Below the pieces are notes generated by a model, which was not told the origin of the DNA, searched no databases, and saw only the letters and a list, made by a program, of their open reading frames with translations. Positions 10,093-19,405 of a stretch of DNA of 64,000 nt are shown here, piece by piece (position 1 is the first letter of the stretch; every line of letters begins with the position of its first letter). The DNA is from Paenibacillus maysiensis (GTDB taxonomy: Bacteria > Bacillota > Bacilli > Paenibacillales > Paenibacillaceae). The stretch covers positions 1 through 64,000 of the forward strand of contig NZ_ASRY01000271.1 in the NCBI RefSeq assembly GCF_000520815.1. The letters run 5' to 3'. The position numbers and the translations under genes are program-made.

Positions 10093-11319
10093 ATGAGGTT
10101 TAATGTTAAGGCATCTGTCAAATGGATCGCCCTTTCAGGAATGGCGATTACGGTAACAACGGGACTTGCTAACCCTTCGTGGGCGGCAGCAGAGCAGGAT
10201 GCAGCTGATACGGAGGTGAATGTTACCCAAGCAGTGTACAGTGATACAGCCATTCACGAAAATTCTATGGTTCCATTTGCTAGTGCTAGTGCTAGTGTGA
10301 GTGTGAGTGCGAGCAGCCTGCTGGATAAGTACCGTGATTTCAGTAAATTTTCTACAGGCGACGTATCCAAGGATACCAAGCTGGCCTTGAATATCGTATC
10401 CTGGCAATTGCCGCATGGCGGATTCTTCAAAGCTATGGAAAAGAATTATAAATCCAAGTGGGATGGTAAAGCTGCACGCTCCACCTGGGTCAACAAGGAT
10501 GGCGTGGAACTGGGAACATTTGATAACGATGCCACGACAACTGAAATTCGCTTTCTGGCGGATGTATACAAAAAAACAAAAAACAAAGACATCAAAAACA
10601 GTGTACAAAAAGCAGTTGATTTCGTTTTAACCTCTCAATATTCCTCCGGTGGTTGGCCGCAAGTATATCCTAAACGTGGTAATTATTCTGATGCTGTAAC
10701 TTACAACGATGATGCAATGGTAAAAGTTATGGTGTTGGCCGATGACATTGTGAACAAGAAGCAGCCGTTTGATAGCGATATTCTGGACAATACATATCGC
10801 TCCAGACTTCAACAAGCGCTAAACAAAGGCATCCAGTACACAGTTAAGTCTCAAATTGTAAATAATGGTACACCGACGATCTGGGGGGCACAGCATGATC
10901 CGGTTACTTATGCATCTGTTGGAGCCCGGGCATTTGAGCTTGCTTCCAAAACAACTACGGAATCGGTAGGCATCACGGCTTTCTTGATGTCCCAACCGCA
11001 AACGGCTGAGGTGAAAAAAGCAGCTCAGAGCGCCTTGAAATGGTTTGATGCTAACCGGATCGACGGTATCAAATACAATCGTCAAGGTCCGGAGTTTTTC
11101 CAAAAGGACGCATCGAGCGTAATGTGGTATCGTTTTTACAATGTGGAAGACAATAAGTATTTCTTTTCAGATCGGGATGGTAAAAAGTATACGGACATCA
11201 TGAAAATTAGCGAGGAAAGACGACTCGGTTATGCGTGGGCGGGAAGCGAGGCTAAGAGCTTGCTGAAGATGGCTTCGGAAAGCGGATATTACAAACTGTC
11301 CAAGCCATTGCCAAAATGA
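10093..11319 (+). CDS. pelA: Secreted pectate lyase (PL10 family)
   Basis: Predicted extracellular enzyme cleaving polygalacturonate by beta-elimination. The start at 10093 is set by AAAGGAGAGG and yields a Sec signal (RFNVKASVK, hydrophobic core, Ala-rich cleavage near PSWAAAEQ). An upstream in-frame ATG at 10039 would spoil the signal and has no SD. A Ser/Ala/Val-rich tract follows at about residues 65-80. The PL10 core then has SWQLPHGGFFK, WDNDATTTE-like FDNDATTTEIRFL, SSGGWPQVYPKRGNYSDAVTYNDDAM and the terminal RRLGYAWAG. Single gene with its own promoter and terminator. It fits a plant-associated lifestyle. Confidence 0.9.
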   Translation: MRFNVKASVKWIALSGMAITVTTGLANPSWAAAEQDAADTEVNVTQAVYSDTAIHENSMVPFASASASVSVSASSLLDKYRDFSKFSTGDVSKDTKLALNIVSWQLPHGGFFKAMEKNYKSKWDGKAARSTWVNKDGVELGTFDNDATTTEIRFLADVYKKTKNKDIKNSVQKAVDFVLTSQYSSGGWPQVYPKRGNYSDAVTYNDDAMVKVMVLADDIVNKKQPFDSDILDNTYRSRLQQALNKGIQYTVKSQIVNNGTPTIWGAQHDPVTYASVGARAFELASKTTTESVGITAFLMSQPQTAEVKKAAQSALKWFDANRIDGIKYNRQGPEFFQKDASSVMWYRFYNVEDNKYFFSDRDGKKYTDIMKISEERRLGYAWAGSEAKSLLKMASESGYYKLSKPLPK

Positions 11320-11344
11320 TAAAATCATCATTATAAAATACTTG

Positions 11345-11380
11345 AGAGGGCGGAACCATCACGGTTCGGCCCTCTTTTTG
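11345..11380 (+). terminator. Rho-independent terminator of pelA
   Basis: AGAGGGCGGAACC pairs with GGTTCGGCCCTCT, with one mismatch, followed by TTTTT. Confidence 0.85.
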
Positions 11381-11457
11381 TTCCGGGGCGGTAAATATGG
11401 TTTAATGGAGAGAGGGCAAAAATAGAGATAAAGAAGTACACAGATAGGAGAGCTTGT

Positions 11458-11976
11458 ATGACACAAGAGGAGAAACAAACGGAATTACGCTGGTATGGAG
11501 CACCGCTGCGTGTGCGTTATCAGGAAAGCGACCAAATGGGGGTCGTGTATCATGCCAATTATCTGAACTGGTTTGAGATCGGGCGTACGGAAATGATCCG
11601 GCAGGCAAGCTTTAACTATCGGAGCATGGAGGAACGAGGTGTTCTGTTGCCCGTTATCGAAATCAATGCGAAATATGTGAGTCCTGCCCGATATGATGAT
11701 TTGATTACCATTTATACCGCGATTACGGACTTCTCCAGACTGCGTCTGAACTACACTTACGAGGTCCGGCGTGTAACGGCCGAGGAGCATCAAAGCCAGG
11801 TTGGAAAGGTGTGGACACAGGCAGACACACTGCCAGGAGAGCTGCTCGTAACCGGGGTGACACGCCACGTATGGGTGAGTACCGAATGGAAGCCTGTCCG
11901 GCTGGATCAGGTGCTACCTGAGCTGTACACCGCGCTACGGTCTGCGATGACGGGCGGGGAGGGAGAGAAAGCATGA
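11458..11976 (+). CDS. Acyl-CoA thioesterase, YbgC/4-HBA-CoA type hotdog fold
   Basis: A 172-residue hotdog-fold protein predicted to hydrolyse acyl-CoA or acyl-ACP thioesters in the cytoplasm. The active-site segment DQMGVVYHANYLNWFEIGRTE (split here: catalytic Asp near residue 25, then the long helix) is characteristic. ATG follows GGAGAG. The last bases overlap fxsA by four (ATGA-type junction), implying co-translation, although no functional link is known. Confidence 0.85.
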   Translation: MTQEEKQTELRWYGAPLRVRYQESDQMGVVYHANYLNWFEIGRTEMIRQASFNYRSMEERGVLLPVIEINAKYVSPARYDDLITIYTAITDFSRLRLNYTYEVRRVTAEEHQSQVGKVWTQADTLPGELLVTGVTRHVWVSTEWKPVRLDQVLPELYTALRSAMTGGEGEKA

Positions 11977-12371
11977 TGATGCGCAAACGTCTGTGGCTGT
12001 TGTTGCTGCTTATTCCTTTGGCAGAGCTGTACGGGTTTATATGGGTAAGTCACTGGGTTGGAGCGGGTAAAACGATTCTGCTTATCATTCTGACGACCCT
12101 GATCGGAGCCGCCATGATGCAATTTGAAGGTCGCAAGGTCATCGCTGATGCGAAAAATGAAATGAATCGGGGACAAATGCCCGGACGCAAAATGCTGGAT
12201 GGATTATGTGTTTTTTTCGGCGGGAGCTTGCTGCTTATCCCTGGATTTTTAACGGATATTATCGGTTTTACGCTGGTTTTCCCTTTGACACGTGCTTTGT
12301 ACCGACGCTTTCTGTTGAAGTGGTTGGAGAAAAAAATGAAAAATGGCAGCATTACGTTTCGGCGGTTTTGA
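11973..12371 (+). CDS. fxsA: FxsA family membrane protein
   Basis: A 132-residue integral membrane protein with about three to four hydrophobic segments (residues 6-26, 30-48, 75-105) and the FxsA signature around GKTILLIILTTLIGAAMM and LLLIPGFLTDIIGF. E. coli FxsA is linked to phage T7 exclusion by F; in Bacillus the orthologue sits next to ytvI and citZ, as here. The biochemical role is unknown. A basic C-terminal tail faces the cytoplasm. Confidence 0.88.
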   Translation: MMMRKRLWLLLLLIPLAELYGFIWVSHWVGAGKTILLIILTTLIGAAMMQFEGRKVIADAKNEMNRGQMPGRKMLDGLCVFFGGSLLLIPGFLTDIIGFTLVFPLTRALYRRFLLKWLEKKMKNGSITFRRF

Positions 12372-12403
12372 CGTAAGCTACCGTTTTTCCTACTCACATG
12401 ATC

Positions 12404-13522
12404 TTAACGTACTCTTCCGGCGAGAATATAGTTGCGCAAGTCTTGAATGACATTGGCGCGATTGAGCGCGTCCACTACAATGAGAGACACAGGTCCGATA
12501 ATTAATCCCAACACACCAAACAGCTTGAGCCCGATGAACATCCCAATGAGGGTGGGAAGCGGGTTCAGCCCCACGCTGCTGGCCAGCACCTTAGGCTCTA
12601 CAATTTGCCGTCCAACCAATAGGATAATATAGAGGATCGACAATCCTACCCCTAATGCCAAATTACCCGACATATATGCATATAAAATCCACGGAATCAT
12701 CACAATGCCAACCCCTAAATAAGGAAGCAAATCAACCAGCCCGATCATCAAACCGATGGTGAAGGCGGATTCTACACGCAAAATGAATAGTCCGATAATG
12801 ACGGTCACTGCCGTAATGGAAATGATAATAAACTGTGCGCGCAAATAACCAAACATTGCCTTGCGCAGATCGTGCCATATCCCCGACATGGGCTTGCGAA
12901 TCGTATCAGGAACCTTATTCGAGAGCATTCGACTATGTTGGTCCCAGTCCTTACTGATAAAAAATGCCGCTAATACAATAACCATCAGCACCGCGCCCAT
13001 GTTAGGCAGAGAGGTAAGCAAATTCAGGATACCATTAAAAAATTGGGCAACCAGTGTGGTGACAGCCGAACTGACCGTCTGGGTTGTCTTATCAATATTG
13101 CTGTTAATCGTACGGTAGTAATCGGGGTTATTCCGGATAAAATGGTTGATTTCATTAATTACATTTTGAATCAGATCGCTTTGAGTCCAGTCGATAAACA
13201 GGCTTTTAAAATGTTCAATATGCCCGTCAAAGGTCATAGTGAGTCTAATAACCTCTCGAACCATTCGCGTTATGGCCGCAGAGAGGACAACGGCGATTCC
13301 GCCTAAATATACAAATAATGAGACCGTGACAGCCATCCAACGTGGCATGTGGGCCCTGCTGCGCAGAAAGCGGACCAGCGGATTCATGACATAGGCCACA
13401 ACCCAGGCGAGCAGGAAGGGATAGATGAGGGGGAACAGCATGTATATGCCCAGCAACAGAGCTACAATCACGACTGCGACCCACAGAGCGCGAAATATGC
13501 GATTCAGGATCAACCGGCTCAA
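12404..13522 (-). CDS. ytvI: Sporulation integral membrane protein YtvI (AI-2E transporter family)
   Basis: A polytopic protein of the AI-2E exporter superfamily (about seven to eight hydrophobic segments), called YtvI in sporulating Bacilli, where it is membrane-located during sporulation. I place the start at a TTG at 13522: AAAGGAG lies ten bases upstream and the resulting 372 residues fit the usual ~371. A longer in-frame ATG at 13582 has no SD. The C-terminal half has LMIGLVDLLPYLGVG, GRQIVEPKVLASSVGLNPLPTLIGMF (split; conserved block near residues 305-335), typical of the family. Convergent with fxsA and divergent from citZ. Confidence 0.88.
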   Translation of the reverse strand: MSRLILNRIFRALWVAVVIVALLLGIYMLFPLIYPFLLAWVVAYVMNPLVRFLRSRAHMPRWMAVTVSLFVYLGGIAVVLSAAITRMVREVIRLTMTFDGHIEHFKSLFIDWTQSDLIQNVINEINHFIRNNPDYYRTINSNIDKTTQTVSSAVTTLVAQFFNGILNLLTSLPNMGAVLMVIVLAAFFISKDWDQHSRMLSNKVPDTIRKPMSGIWHDLRKAMFGYLRAQFIIISITAVTVIIGLFILRVESAFTIGLMIGLVDLLPYLGVGIVMIPWILYAYMSGNLALGVGLSILYIILLVGRQIVEPKVLASSVGLNPLPTLIGMFIGLKLFGVLGLIIGPVSLIVVDALNRANVIQDLRNYILAGRVR

Positions 13523-13711
13523 GCTCTCACGGCTCCTTTCTTTTACAGTTGTATTCCATGAAATAAGTGCTTTACTATACATATGCGAGAAGGGGGTGAG
13601 ACAAGACCTGTGTAAAAAAGTGCAAATGGAATAATAAATTTTGTAAGGGGTTTCAAAAATTTATTTATGAACCCGATAAAACATTTGAATGTGTCGGAAT
13701 AGCCCTGAATG

Positions 13712-13740
13712 TTCACATAAACGACAAAATCCAGTATAGT
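13712..13740 (+). promoter_or_regulatory. Sigma-A promoter of citZ
   Basis: TTCACA, a 17-base spacer, TATAGT. It predicts a 5' leader of about 120 bases before citZ. Confidence 0.65.
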
Positions 13741-13809
13741 GAAAGAAGGTTTAAATATTGACATATGGCGTTAACATTACTTATTTATTTAAAAGACAAA
13801 ACTTACTTT

Positions 13810-13823
13810 TGAAAATGTTTACA
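13810..13823 (+). promoter_or_regulatory. cre-like CcpA site in the citZ leader
   Basis: TGAAAATGTTTACA matches the cre pattern TGWAANCGNTNWCA except for T in place of the central C. It sits about 45 bases upstream of the citZ ATG, downstream of the promoter, where CcpA would act as a roadblock. Confidence 0.45.
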
Positions 13824-13867
13824 TTGCAAGTCCGTTCACAATGTTTTTACAAAGGAGAGATGTAACG

Positions 13868-14980
13868 ATGACAGCGACTAAAGGTCTGGAAGGGATCGTA
13901 GCGACCACTTCCTCCATAAGCTCTATCGTAGATGGCGTTCTCACGTACCGGGGTTATAACATTGATGATTTGGCTGTTAACGCCGCTTTTGAAGAGGTAG
14001 CTTATTTGTTGTGGTTCGGAAAATTGCCTGATCAAGCCCAATTGCAGGAGCTTCGCGACCAATTAAGCGAATATGCTGTCATTCCTGATGAAATTATTAC
14101 TCAATTAAAGCTGTACCCGAAAGATTTGAGCACGATGGCTGCTCTGAGATCGGCCGTATCGTCCCTCGCCCTGTATGATCCACAGGCGGATGATATGTCC
14201 AGAGAGGCCAATGTGATTAAGACCATCAAGCTTCAGGCGCAATTGCCCACGATTGTGGCAGCCATAGCGCGTGTGCGCGAAGGGTTGGAGCCGATTGCGC
14301 CTAAAAAAGGTGTTTCCATTGCCGAAAACTTTCTGTATCAGCTTACTGGCAAGGACCCGGAAGAGACGGCTATCAAAGCATTCGATCAGGCTCTTGTGCT
14401 GCATGCCGATCATGAGTTGAATGCTTCGACCTTTGCTGCGCGTGTGACGGTAGCGACACTGTCCGATATTTATTCCGGGATTACATCGGCAATTGGAGCT
14501 TTGAAGGGACCACTGCATGGTGGAGCCAATGAAGCTGTTGCCAAAACTCTGGAGGAAATTGGCGGTTTGGATCAGGTGGATTCCTATATCCAGACCAAGC
14601 TGGATAACCGCGAAAAAATTATGGGCTTTGGACACCGCGTCTATAAAAATGGTGATCCACGTGCCAAGCATCTGCACAAAATGTCCCGCGAGCTGGGCGA
14701 AATGAACGGCAATACCACGTTGTTCGATATTTCGGTTCGAATTGAGGAAATTGTGACAGGGCAAAAAGGCTTGAAGCCGAATGTTGATTTTTACTCTGCC
14801 TCTGTTTATACCCAACTGGGTATTAAAAGAGACCTGTTCACACCGATTTTTGCCGTGAGCCGTGTATCCGGGTGGACTGCGCACATTTTGGAACAGTACG
14901 AAAATAACCGTCTGATCCGTCCGCGTGCTGAATACACAGGTCCGATTGACCAAAAGTATGTGTCTCCGGAATTGCGATAG
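13868..14980 (+). CDS. citZ: Citrate synthase
   Basis: Condenses acetyl-CoA and oxaloacetate to citrate. The 370-residue protein carries the active-site segments LHADHELNASTFAAR (His near residue 178), GFGHRVYKNGDPR (His and Arg near 255-262) and DFYSASVY (Asp near 305). The ATG at 13868 follows AAAGGAGAG; the in-frame upstream ATG at 13841 is in the leader. It heads the TCA block citZ-icd-mdh. Confidence 0.96.
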   Translation: MTATKGLEGIVATTSSISSIVDGVLTYRGYNIDDLAVNAAFEEVAYLLWFGKLPDQAQLQELRDQLSEYAVIPDEIITQLKLYPKDLSTMAALRSAVSSLALYDPQADDMSREANVIKTIKLQAQLPTIVAAIARVREGLEPIAPKKGVSIAENFLYQLTGKDPEETAIKAFDQALVLHADHELNASTFAARVTVATLSDIYSGITSAIGALKGPLHGGANEAVAKTLEEIGGLDQVDSYIQTKLDNREKIMGFGHRVYKNGDPRAKHLHKMSRELGEMNGNTTLFDISVRIEEIVTGQKGLKPNVDFYSASVYTQLGIKRDLFTPIFAVSRVSGWTAHILEQYENNRLIRPRAEYTGPIDQKYVSPELR

Positions 14981-15131
14981 TCAATTGTTATAGGAATGTT
15001 GAGGTTGTATACCCTGAATTTAAAAAATAAGGTACAATAAAAGGGACGGCGAGAGATGAACATTTTTGTCTGTGATAACGATCACGTCTTTCGCCCTGTA
15101 CCCATTCATATCTGAGGAGGAAAAGGAACTT

Positions 15132-16427
15132 ATGGTGAAATTTGAAAAGTTTGAGCTCCCAACTGAAGGCGAAAAGATTACGATTGATAACGGTCAACTA
15201 CAGGTTCCGAACCATCCAGTTATTCCGTTCATCGAAGGTGACGGCACAGGACGCGACATCTGGAAAGCATCCAAGCGCGTACTGGATGCAGCTGTAGATA
15301 AAGCATATAACGGCACCAAAAAAATTGCCTGGTATGAAGTATTTGCTGGCGAAAAGGCCTTCAATACATACGGCGAGTGGCTGCCTAACGATACCCTGGA
15401 AGCCATTCGTGAGTATTTTGTAGCTATTAAAGGCCCGCTTACCACACCGATTGGCGGCGGCATTCGCTCTTTGAACGTAGCATTGCGTCAAGAGCTGGAT
15501 CTGTACGTATGTCTGCGTCCTGTTCGCTACTTTAACGGTGTTCCGTCTCCGGTGAAGCGTCCTGAATTGGTGGACATGGTTATTTTCCGTGAGAATACCG
15601 AGGATATTTATGCTGGTATTGAGTATGCCGAAGGCTCCGAGGACGTGAAAAAAGTTATTCAGTTCCTCCAGCAAGAGCTGGGTGTCAACAAAATCCGTTT
15701 CCCTGAAACGTCAGGTATCGGGATCAAGCCGGTTTCCTCCGAGGGTTCAAAACGTCTGGTGCGTGCAGCCATTCAGTATGCTGTTGACCACGGACGCAAG
15801 AGCGTGACGCTCGTGCACAAAGGCAACATTATGAAATTTACCGAAGGTGCCTTCAAAAACTGGGGTTATGAAGTGGCTGAGGAAGAATTTGCAGATAAAG
15901 TATTCACTTGGGCTCAATATGATGCAATCAAGGAAAAAGATGGTGAAGATGCGGCAAATACAGCTCAAAAAGCAGCTGAAGATGCAGGCAAAATCATCAT
16001 CAAGGATGCGATCGCTGACATTGCACTGCAACAAGTGCTGACTCGTCCTTCCGAATTTGATGTTATTGCTACGCTGAACCTGAACGGGGACTATTTGTCC
16101 GATGCATTGGCTGCTCAAGTCGGTGGAATTGGTATCGCACCAGGTGCAAACATTAACTATGTTACTGGGCATGCCATCTTTGAAGCTACACACGGCACAG
16201 CGCCAAAATATGCTGACAAAGACGTCGTGAACCCTGGTTCTGTTATTTTGTCCGGCGTGATGCTGCTTGAGCATCTGGGCTGGCACGAAGCGGCCAACCT
16301 CATTTACAAAGGACTGGAAACGTCCATTAATAAGAAAATCGTAACGTATGACTTTGCCCGTCTGATGGAAGGCGCTACACAAGTGAAATGCTCCGAGTTC
16401 GCAGATACCATAATTAGCAACCTGTAA
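15132..16427 (+). CDS. icd: Isocitrate dehydrogenase (NADP)
   Basis: Oxidative decarboxylation of isocitrate to 2-oxoglutarate. The start ATG at 15132 is chosen from GAGGAGGAAAAGG just upstream; an earlier in-frame ATG at 15066 lacks an SD. The 431-residue length is close to B. subtilis Icd (423). Motifs are [14 protein letters not shown], the regulatory serine loop [47 protein letters not shown] and [20 protein letters not shown]. An acidic insertion (residues ~265-290) contains several Ala/Lys/Asp residues. mdh follows within 15 bases. Confidence 0.96.
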   Translation: MVKFEKFELPTEGEKITIDNGQLQVPNHPVIPFIEGDGTGRDIWKASKRVLDAAVDKAYNGTKKIAWYEVFAGEKAFNTYGEWLPNDTLEAIREYFVAIKGPLTTPIGGGIRSLNVALRQELDLYVCLRPVRYFNGVPSPVKRPELVDMVIFRENTEDIYAGIEYAEGSEDVKKVIQFLQQELGVNKIRFPETSGIGIKPVSSEGSKRLVRAAIQYAVDHGRKSVTLVHKGNIMKFTEGAFKNWGYEVAEEEFADKVFTWAQYDAIKEKDGEDAANTAQKAAEDAGKIIIKDAIADIALQQVLTRPSEFDVIATLNLNGDYLSDALAAQVGGIGIAPGANINYVTGHAIFEATHGTAPKYADKDVVNPGSVILSGVMLLEHLGWHEAANLIYKGLETSINKKIVTYDFARLMEGATQVKCSEFADTIISNL

Positions 16428-16442
16428 AGAGGGGAATGCCAC

Positions 16443-17384
16443 GTGACCATTCAACGTAAAAAAATATCCATTGTTGGCGCCGGTTTTACCGGTGCCACTA
16501 CCGCATTGCTGCTGGCTCAAAAGGAGCTAGGGGATATCGTTCTGATCGACATTCCGCAACTTGAGAATCCGACCAAGGGCAAGGCGCTTGATATTTTGGA
16601 GGCCAGTCCGGTCCAGGGATTTGACAGCCAGGTCACAGGCACTTCCAACTATGAGGATGCAGCCAACTCGGATATCGTTATTATTACAGCGGGGATTGCG
16701 CGCAAGCCGGGCATGAGCCGTGACGATTTGGTAAAGACGAACGCAGGGATTGTAAAATCCGTATGTGAAAACGTGAAGAAGTACGCGCCAGATTCTATCG
16801 TCATTATTCTGAGTAATCCGGTCGATGCCATGACCCATACCGCATACCAGACGCTTGGTTTCCCGAAAAATCGGGTCATCGGCCAATCTGGTGTGCTGGA
16901 TACGGCTCGGTATTGTACCTTTATTGCACAGGAATTGAACGTATCCGTCGAAGACGTGCGTGGCTTCGTGTTGGGTGGTCACGGTGATGATATGGTGCCG
17001 CTGGTACGCTATTCCAGCGTTGGTGGTATCCCTATCGAAACCCTGATTTCGAAGGAACGTATCGAAGCGATCGTACAGCGGACGCGTGTCGGTGGCGGGG
17101 AGATCGTTAACCTGCTGGGAAACGGTAGCGCATACTATGCCCCAGCAGCCTCGCTTACGCAAATGACAGAAGCGATTGTAAAAGACAAAAAACGTATTAT
17201 CCCGGTCATTGCCTATCTGGAGGGAGAGTACGGTTATCAGGACTTGTTCCTCGGCGTACCGACACTTCTTGGCGGCAATGGCATCGAAAAGGTGTTCGAG
17301 CTGGAATTGACAGCCGAAGAAAAAACAGCGCTTGATCAATCCGCCGAATCAGTCCGCAATGTAATTAAAGTAGTAACCGTATAA
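16443..17384 (+). CDS. mdh: Malate dehydrogenase
   Basis: NAD-dependent interconversion of malate and oxaloacetate. It belongs to the LDH-like bacterial MDH type: [16 protein letters not shown] nucleotide loop, [15 protein letters not shown] substrate loop, the [13 protein letters not shown] segment and the catalytic [19 protein letters not shown] start at 16443 with AGAGGGGA upstream. Last gene of citZ-icd-mdh, ended by a terminator. Confidence 0.96.
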   Translation: MTIQRKKISIVGAGFTGATTALLLAQKELGDIVLIDIPQLENPTKGKALDILEASPVQGFDSQVTGTSNYEDAANSDIVIITAGIARKPGMSRDDLVKTNAGIVKSVCENVKKYAPDSIVIILSNPVDAMTHTAYQTLGFPKNRVIGQSGVLDTARYCTFIAQELNVSVEDVRGFVLGGHGDDMVPLVRYSSVGGIPIETLISKERIEAIVQRTRVGGGEIVNLLGNGSAYYAPAASLTQMTEAIVKDKKRIIPVIAYLEGEYGYQDLFLGVPTLLGGNGIEKVFELELTAEEKTALDQSAESVRNVIKVVTV

Positions 17385-17421
17385 GCTCGCTTACCTATTA
17401 AAACGGTATACTTTTACTTGA

Positions 17422-17468
17422 AGAGGTGTCCCAAAGCCATAGTCATGGCCGACGGACACCTCTTTTTA
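17422..17468 (+). terminator. Rho-independent terminator of citZ-icd-mdh
   Basis: AGAGGTGTCC pairs with GGACACCTCT across a 22-base loop and is followed by TTTTT. Confidence 0.85.
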
Positions 17469-17758
17469 CTTTTTAAGTAGAATATTATATTCAATTCAAT
17501 AAAATCCGGAGACAACAGCGATGGTAGCAACGTTCCGTTCGCGGAGCCTCTCCAGCACCCACCCAAGCTGAAACTTTCCCCGCTCCCCCCTTGCTTTGTT
17601 CTACTTCCCCGGTATAATAGATTTCGTATGCATTCAAAGTGTACATAGAAAAGCATGTCCCAAAACACTGAAATGATGGTAGTCTACTCGTTGGAATATG
17701 ATCGTTCTATGGAAAAAAATGAATTTGCAGGTCAACAAAGAAATGGAGGTTGTAAATA
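17469..17758. other. Intergenic stretch without a recognisable gene
   Basis: About 290 bases between the mdh terminator and the next gene. The only open frame, on the minus strand over the terminator, has no SD and no protein-like composition. GGAGG lies just before the ATG at 17759. I see no clear promoter. Confidence 0.4.
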
Positions 17759-18175
17759 ATGTTTTTTATTCACATGATAGGATCACTTGCGATGGGTTTT
17801 TATTTATTGCTCCCGTTTGTAGTTGGTAAAATCGACAAGCTGGCTCCCGCCGTGCAGGAGGGAACGATATCGGCTGTTCAGCTATTGAACCGTTTGGCTC
17901 AATTTGCACTGATCCTTGTGCTTGTTAGCGGTATCTATATGATTTTTGCCTGGGGTTCTTATTCGGTAGCATGGATCGTTGTCGTTTTGCTGTTGTTTCT
18001 CGCCATTTCTGGTATCGCGGGAGCCATGGGTAAGCCGTTACGGTTGTCGCTGGAAGCGATTCGTAGCCAACAGCCTATTACGCAATACGCTGGAAAAATG
18101 CGTATGTTCAGTACGCTGCTTGCCGTCTTCCTGATTTTAATTACGTTTTTAATGGTATACAACCATATTATTTAA
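17759..18175 (+). CDS. Small four-helix integral membrane protein
   Basis: The 138-residue product has four hydrophobic segments, at about residues 4-24, 47-64, 68-88 and 116-135, with short polar loops. MFFIHMIGSLAMGFYLLLPF and the overall layout recall the DUF2269/YqhR-type small membrane proteins, but I cannot name it confidently. A good SD (AATGGAGG) precedes the ATG, and its own terminator follows. It is inserted, with the next gene, between mdh and the pho genes, which adjoin in Bacillus. Confidence 0.7.
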   Translation: MFFIHMIGSLAMGFYLLLPFVVGKIDKLAPAVQEGTISAVQLLNRLAQFALILVLVSGIYMIFAWGSYSVAWIVVVLLLFLAISGIAGAMGKPLRLSLEAIRSQQPITQYAGKMRMFSTLLAVFLILITFLMVYNHII

Positions 18176-18225
18176 TTATGCATTTGGTGAGAGCCTATAA
18201 TCGAATGATGACAAATGCTAAATTG

Positions 18226-18267
18226 AAAAAACGGTCTGTGCTGAATAAGCATAGGCCGTTTTTTTGT
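18226..18267 (+). terminator. Rho-independent terminator
   Basis: AAAAAACGGTCTGTGCT pairs imperfectly with AGCATAGGCCGTTTTTT around a short loop, giving A-run/T-run symmetry; probably bidirectional. Confidence 0.75.
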
Positions 18268-18391
18268 GCGCTCAAATAACTACATTTTTCTGTTTTCGTT
18301 TAACGAATAACTTTGTGTGGTAAATCAGGAGTAGAGTGGATGCAAATGTTGCATCCTAAAAAAATATCTGATTTTGAAGGGAGAATGTACA

Positions 18392-19261
18392 ATGCCTAAA
18401 AGTAATCAACCTCAGCAAACCTTGCCCCCACAGCATCAGGACCAGCAACCGGGGATTGAGTCCAAAATGTCGCCTGCACCCCAGTTTGAAAAACCAACTT
18501 ACAAAGCCGCTGGCAAGCTAACAGGTAAAGTTGCACTTATTACTGGTGGGGACAGTGGAATTGGACGGGCTGTAGCTGTCACGTATGCCAAAGAAGGTGC
18601 GGACGTAGCTATCATCTACTTGAATGAGCATAAGGATGCGGAAGAAACAAAACGTCAGGTAGAGCAGGAGGGACGCAAATGCGTGTTGATTCCCGGCGAT
18701 ATCGGAGATGACCAATTTGCCAAAAAAGCAGTTCAACAGACGGTTAACGAGCTGGGTAAGCTGGACATTGTCGTGAACAATGCCGCAGAGCAGCATCCAC
18801 AGCAGAAGCTGGAGGATATCACGAAAGAGCAGCTGGAGCGTACATTCCGCACGAACATTTTCGGCATGTTCTTCTTGACGCAAGCGGCATTGCCGCATTT
18901 GAAGAAAGGCAGCGCCATCGTGAATACCACCTCGATTACGGCCTATGCCGGGAACAAGACACTCATTGATTATTCATCCACCAAAGGGGCGATTACTTCA
19001 TTCACCCGTTCCCTTTCTCTCAATTTGGTCGATCAAGGCATTCGGGTAAATGCTGTAGCACCGGGTCCGGTCTGGACACCGCTAATCCCTTCGACCTTTG
19101 ATGCCAAGACCGTCAGTGAGTTCGGAGGCGCGCAGCCGATGAAACGTCCCGGTCAGCCGGAAGAATTGGCGCCAGCCTATGTGTACCTTGCTTCGGATGA
19201 TTCATCTTATGTAAGTGGGCAGGTCATTCATATTAACGGCGGTGAAGTCGTCAACGGATAA
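18392..19261 (+). CDS. SDR-family oxidoreductase, general-stress-protein-39 type
   Basis: An NAD(P)-dependent short-chain dehydrogenase, 289 residues, of the YdaD/YhdF (GS39) group with the typical Pro/Gln-rich N-terminal extension (about 45 residues). The Rossmann motif GGDSGIGRA is near residue 58, NNAAEQ near 132, and the catalytic Tyr/Lys in DYSSTKGA near 199-203. The ATG at 18392 follows GAAGGGAG; an upstream TTG is not needed. In Bacillus this family is sigma-B-controlled, but I could not find a convincing sigma-B promoter here. The substrate is unknown. Confidence 0.88.
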   Translation: MPKSNQPQQTLPPQHQDQQPGIESKMSPAPQFEKPTYKAAGKLTGKVALITGGDSGIGRAVAVTYAKEGADVAIIYLNEHKDAEETKRQVEQEGRKCVLIPGDIGDDQFAKKAVQQTVNELGKLDIVVNNAAEQHPQQKLEDITKEQLERTFRTNIFGMFFLTQAALPHLKKGSAIVNTTSITAYAGNKTLIDYSSTKGAITSFTRSLSLNLVDQGIRVNAVAPGPVWTPLIPSTFDAKTVSEFGGAQPMKRPGQPEELAPAYVYLASDDSSYVSGQVIHINGGEVVNG

Positions 19262-19266
19262 GAGAG

Positions 19267-19299
19267 AGGTTGGGGCAACGTGTGCCCTGACCTTTTTTC
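19267..19299 (+). terminator. Rho-independent terminator of the SDR gene
   Basis: AGGT..GGGCA pairs with TGCCC..ACCT, followed by a T-run. Confidence 0.75.
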
Positions 19300-19405
19300 C
19301 TTTTTAACAGTGGAACAAAAAGCAGGTAGCCTGTAGAATGGGATTTAACTTACATAGCTGTTATGATCATAAAAATTTCTACTCAACTAAAGGATGGGCA
19401 TATTT

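Noticed and set aside
17414-17668. Minus-strand 84-codon frame after mdh
   Set aside because: It runs through the mdh terminator, lacks an SD and looks random.
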